Source of the DNA: Apostichopus parvimensis
Lineage: Eukaryota; Echinodermata; Holothuroidea; Aspidochirotida; Stichopodidae
Assembly: GCA_000934455.1 (NCBI GenBank)
Contig: KN884769.1
Coordinates: forward strand, 22,242-86,241
Length of the DNA stretch: 64,000 bases
Direction of reading: 5' to 3'
The notes under the pieces were generated by a model, which searched no databases, was not told where the DNA came from, and saw nothing but the letters and a program-made list of their open reading frames with translations. Numbering within the stretch: position 1 is the stretch's first letter; the number at the start of each line of letters is the position of its first letter. The position numbers were made by a program, and so were the translations under genes. This document shows positions 60,830 to 64,000 of the stretch, one piece after another.

Positions 60830-61650
60830 TAATCTGGCTATATCCGGGGGTTCGATTCCTACTTTCGCCTGATGAGTCTGAAAAGGACGACACCGGTCGT
60901 GAAGTGGAATTTTTCTGGTGTGTTTTTCTTTATTTATTTATTATATATCTGTCATACCACTTGCTACACATTCATTTCTTATTTACGGCTTGGCTTGCCT
61001 ATAAAGAGTGGTTATTCTGTGTAAATTGTCAGATTCAAAGCACCAGGGGTGCACTCTGTACAATCATAATACTTGGGTAATACGCCCTCAATGACAGTTA
61101 TACAAAGCCAATTTATACGCATTCATCACCAGTAGAATCACTGTGGTCGAGTGGTACAGATTCGGTCTGTGGCACAAGATCCAGAGATTCGATACCTACC
61201 TTCACCTGATGAGTCTGAAAAGGACGACACCGGTCGTGAAGTGGAATTTTTCTGGTGTGTTTTTCTTTATTTATTTATCATATATCTGTCATACCACTTG
61301 CTACACATTCATTTCTTATTTACGGCTTGGCTTGCCTATAAAGAGTGGTTATTCTGTGTAAATTGTCACTTCTTACCCATACAAACGTTTAAGTCCATTT
61401 TACTCATAACACTTGGGTAATACGCCCTCAATGACAGTTATACAAAGCCAATTTATACGTATTCACACACCAGTAGAATCACTGTGATCGAGTGGTACAG
61501 ATTCGGTCTGTGACACAATATCCTGGGATTCGATTCCTACCTTCGCCTGATGAGTCTAAAAGGGACGAAACCGGTCGTGAAGTGGAATTTTTCTGGTGTG
61601 TTATTCTTTATTTATTTGCTATATATCTGTCATACTACTTGCTATCAGTA
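60830..61650 (+). mobile_element. Three-copy tandem SINE array with hammerhead-like core
   Basis: Three units with about 337-341-bp spacing (CTGATGA at 60869, 61206 and 61547). Copies 2 and 3 start with a tRNA-like head: A box TGGTCGAGTGG or TGATCGAGTGG, and a B box around ATTCGATACC or GGATTCGATTCC. All three then carry CTGATGA, a small stem-loop (GTCT...GGAC) and GAAA or GACA, the arrangement of a hammerhead ribozyme core. Copy 3 keeps the exact CTGATGA...GAAA core (61547-61570). The body ends TTTCTGGTGTG and a TTTATTTATT tail. The first head is decayed. Between units are TACGGCTTGGCTTGCC and TGGGTAATACGCCCTC segments. Confidence 0.8.
61369..61404 (-). repeat. 36-bp copy of gene A exon 1 start in SINE array
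   Basis: Positions 61369-61404 are identical to 59772-59807 or nearly so. The shared stretch covers the gene A start codon, the next nine codons and a few upstream bases. In SINE copy 1 the matching place (about 61031-61070) has unrelated sequence, so this is a patch put into copy 2. Confidence 0.85.
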
Positions 61651-61699
61651 GCCTATAAGAAAACTCGACATGACCACACGAAACCTGTAACTCTGTAAA

Positions 61700-64000
61700 A
61701 TCTTCGAGCTAACTTTTCAATTTTAATATAATACTATTCTTAAAAAGAATGGATAAATGGCAAACCAAAATTCTTATTCAACATCCGTTTATTATGTTTA
61801 TGTCCAAGTTAACTACAAATTTGCTAAAGATTTGAACAAAAGTGTCGAGTGCTAACTAGCCCCCTTTTGCCTCAAGTATGTGACAATTATTTTTCTCCTT
61901 TTGGCGTCCCATAGTACCATGCCTTGCATATCATTACTTTTGGCGTATACATACGTACACGTTACATATATACATAGAACAACGCCATTAATGCAGTAAA
62001 ACGGGAACTTGGCAAGTTTGGAGAGTTTCTCAGGCTACGAAGAGTGTATTTAGCCGAAGAAAGGAATGTTCATATCACATTCTGTAAACTAAACAATGTC
62101 TTTAGCTTTGTACGATAATCATCATGTCTAGCAAATGATAGATCCGCACGGTTTATCATGAGACTAGACAGTTATGGCACCAATGTTTAAGCTGAAGTAA
62201 CTTCCGGGTACCGTTGCCATTGAAAGGACAGATATTGAAGACATTGTTTACAATGTGAAAATGGACAACTTTCCGGTGAGTTATTAGTATAACAAATGTC
62301 ATGTAGAAAATGCATTTCACAGCATCGATCTTGAACGCTTTGGCAACAACTAACGTGTTTCATTCAACATATTTTATCAACTTTCAACCTGTTTAAACAA
62401 AGGGAAGCTGTCCTATCGTATGTTACAATAAATCCTAACCACTTTATAAATTACTTCGTCATTGAAAACGTTTTCCTTTTCAAAAAGTGACACGGCTTTT
62501 ACATTGTTATCATTCATTATCAGGTGTAAAAGACAAATGGGTCATCACGTCATGAATTTTAAGTAGCCAAAACTTGAAATATTGAATGTTTCAATCCTTT
62601 AATAGTTACTGTTTTGTCTGTACAGGTAAGCTTACACACAGGATTGTGTTCACACTAGCTAGGCTTTCTAAAAACGACTCCTACCTTTGTCACATGATGT
62701 GAGGGCATATTGTATTAATAGCATACTATTATAGTGAAAAACTGTTATATTCAAACATCGTTGTTAGCTTTAACGATGTTTGGTTACGAGGCTCAGTAAC
62801 CATTGTAAAGTTGTACAGGCGTGGGCGGGACGTTAGTGTGTGTGACGCCTTGGAATTGTAACCTAATAACTCAAATACTATATGGTTCGGGAACTTCATT
62901 GGTATGTGGATTCACCTTATAAGGTAGATGAACCTATTGTTTCCTGCCGAGTTCTTAAGTTCAAAAGTAAAGGTCGAAAAACATAGTAAACACGATATGA
63001 TATGATTAAGATTCTGTAGGGTATGGTATGTACTCAGGGTGCTGTACTATACTATCACTTAAATATATATGATGTGTTAGTATGCTATCAATACTATTAT
63101 TGAGATTGTTTATTTTTAACGGTGCTACACAAAGATATGGGATGCCATTTTAAAAATAGCATGTACAGACTAAAACTGAATAACTAAAAGAAATTATTAA
63201 ATGAACAAAGGCCTAAGATATTCAAAAGATTGTTCTTCATCATAGGGGCACATTTTTTTTTGGCCAGTAGGGCAAATTTCCTTTTTTTGCAAAACAGTGG
63301 GGATGAGACACGTGTCCCCAGTGCCCCCCCCCCCCGGCTCTTACCCCCTTGTATCATATACTACATACTATGTAATGTAAGGCTTATACTGCATGCTATG
63401 CATGCCATTTTCAAGTGTTATTGTTATGTGCACTTACCCTTTATCGTTATGTTAATGTTTGTATGGTATGCCTTGCAGCTGGTGTACTGCACTGTTGTAT
63501 GCAGTGCAGTGATGGAGGAAATACAGTACAGTTCTGCACTCACTACCAACCTGTCAACATTTCTTCTATTGTGCCTTGTCCATACATCCCTTTATGTACT
63601 CTACAAGGTGGTATTGTGACATTACAGATTTGCAAAATGACAGCTTCTAGATAGAAACAGTATCACTTCGCAAACATACAGGTATCGCTCCCAAACTTCA
63701 CTGACAATATAATTGAATACCACATAATTACGAGAATTTCATCAAGCGGATTGTGTACAAATATAGGTATATCACCCAAAAAATATTGGACGATATATTT
63801 TAAAGGGTCCGTCTTAAATGTGGCTAGTGTGTTGTACATGTTACTTGAAAGTTAAACGACACAGTACCTTCATATTCCTGCTCATTATGTACAACATGCA
63901 TGCAGGTACAGTAGAATGTCAAGCGCAGTGTCACCTTTACTACAACAGAGAATTACAGAGAGGAGAAAATGCGTAACAATCGAAGAGTTCAACTAAATGC
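61700..64000. other. Intergenic, no firm feature
   Basis: No exon with convincing splice sites was found. At about 63235-63350 GGCCAGTAGGGCAAATTT and a C-run followed by GGCTCTTACCCCCTTG resemble the end of a C/G-run MITE like that at 43583-43932, but no clean ends or target duplication are seen. The rest is AT-rich unique sequence. Confidence 0.5.

Overview
The window is metazoan nuclear DNA: AT-rich, intron-bearing, gene-poor and full of SINEs, LINE pieces, satellites and one LTR element. It holds two assembly gaps. The gene types (Ig-domain receptors, a NACHT NTPase, an EGF-like exon) and the repeat types suggest a marine invertebrate deuterostome. My best guess is an echinoderm such as a sea cucumber; that is inference, not proof.

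The main content is a head-to-tail run of three minus-strand genes for Ig-domain membrane or secreted proteins, reconstructed here from splice sites and phase. Gene A (59801 to 48110, 19 exons, 878 codons) encodes a signal peptide, four Ig-like domains, one membrane span, a juxtamembrane region of tiny exons and a receptor-tyrosine-kinase-like domain. That domain has lost the residues needed for catalysis, and the tail carries a YxxM motif. Gene B (42520 to 23222, 20 exons, 1277 codons) encodes a signal peptide, four Ig-like domains, one membrane span, a cytoplasmic NACHT NTPase with intact Walker A and B motifs, and a C-terminal helical tail built from many very short symmetric exons. Gene C (16521 to 15671) shows only a signal-peptide exon and one Ig exon. 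Its Ig exon is a paralogue of the first Ig exon of gene A and has exactly the same length (282 nt). The architectures suggest surface receptors, possibly immune: one would signal through a scaffold-type pseudokinase, the other through a STAND NTPase held at the membrane. That role is inference.

Layout from left to right. 1-3348: 78-bp tandem repeat, a Penelope-like fragment with a hammerhead-like fold, and TGACC-type repeats. 3349-7296: a broken Ty3/Gypsy LTR element on the minus strand with short LTRs and a 5-bp target duplication. 9124-9410: an exon of an unrecognised family. 9.7-10.5 kb: degenerate tandem repeat. 11.5-13.1 kb: a 169-bp tandem array of tRNA-like units with Pol III signals. 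13970-14067: an orphan EGF-like terminal exon on the plus strand, followed by tandem repeats that recur at 17.7-18.1 kb. 15.7-16.5 kb: gene C. 18.2-19.5 kb: further tandem repeats. 23.2-42.5 kb: gene B, with LINE remnants in its introns. 42.8-48 kb: SINEs, a hAT-type MITE and a palindrome. 48.1-59.8 kb: gene A. 60.8-61.65 kb: a three-copy SINE array carrying hammerhead-like cores, plus a patch identical to the start of gene A exon 1. 61.7-64 kb: nothing firm.
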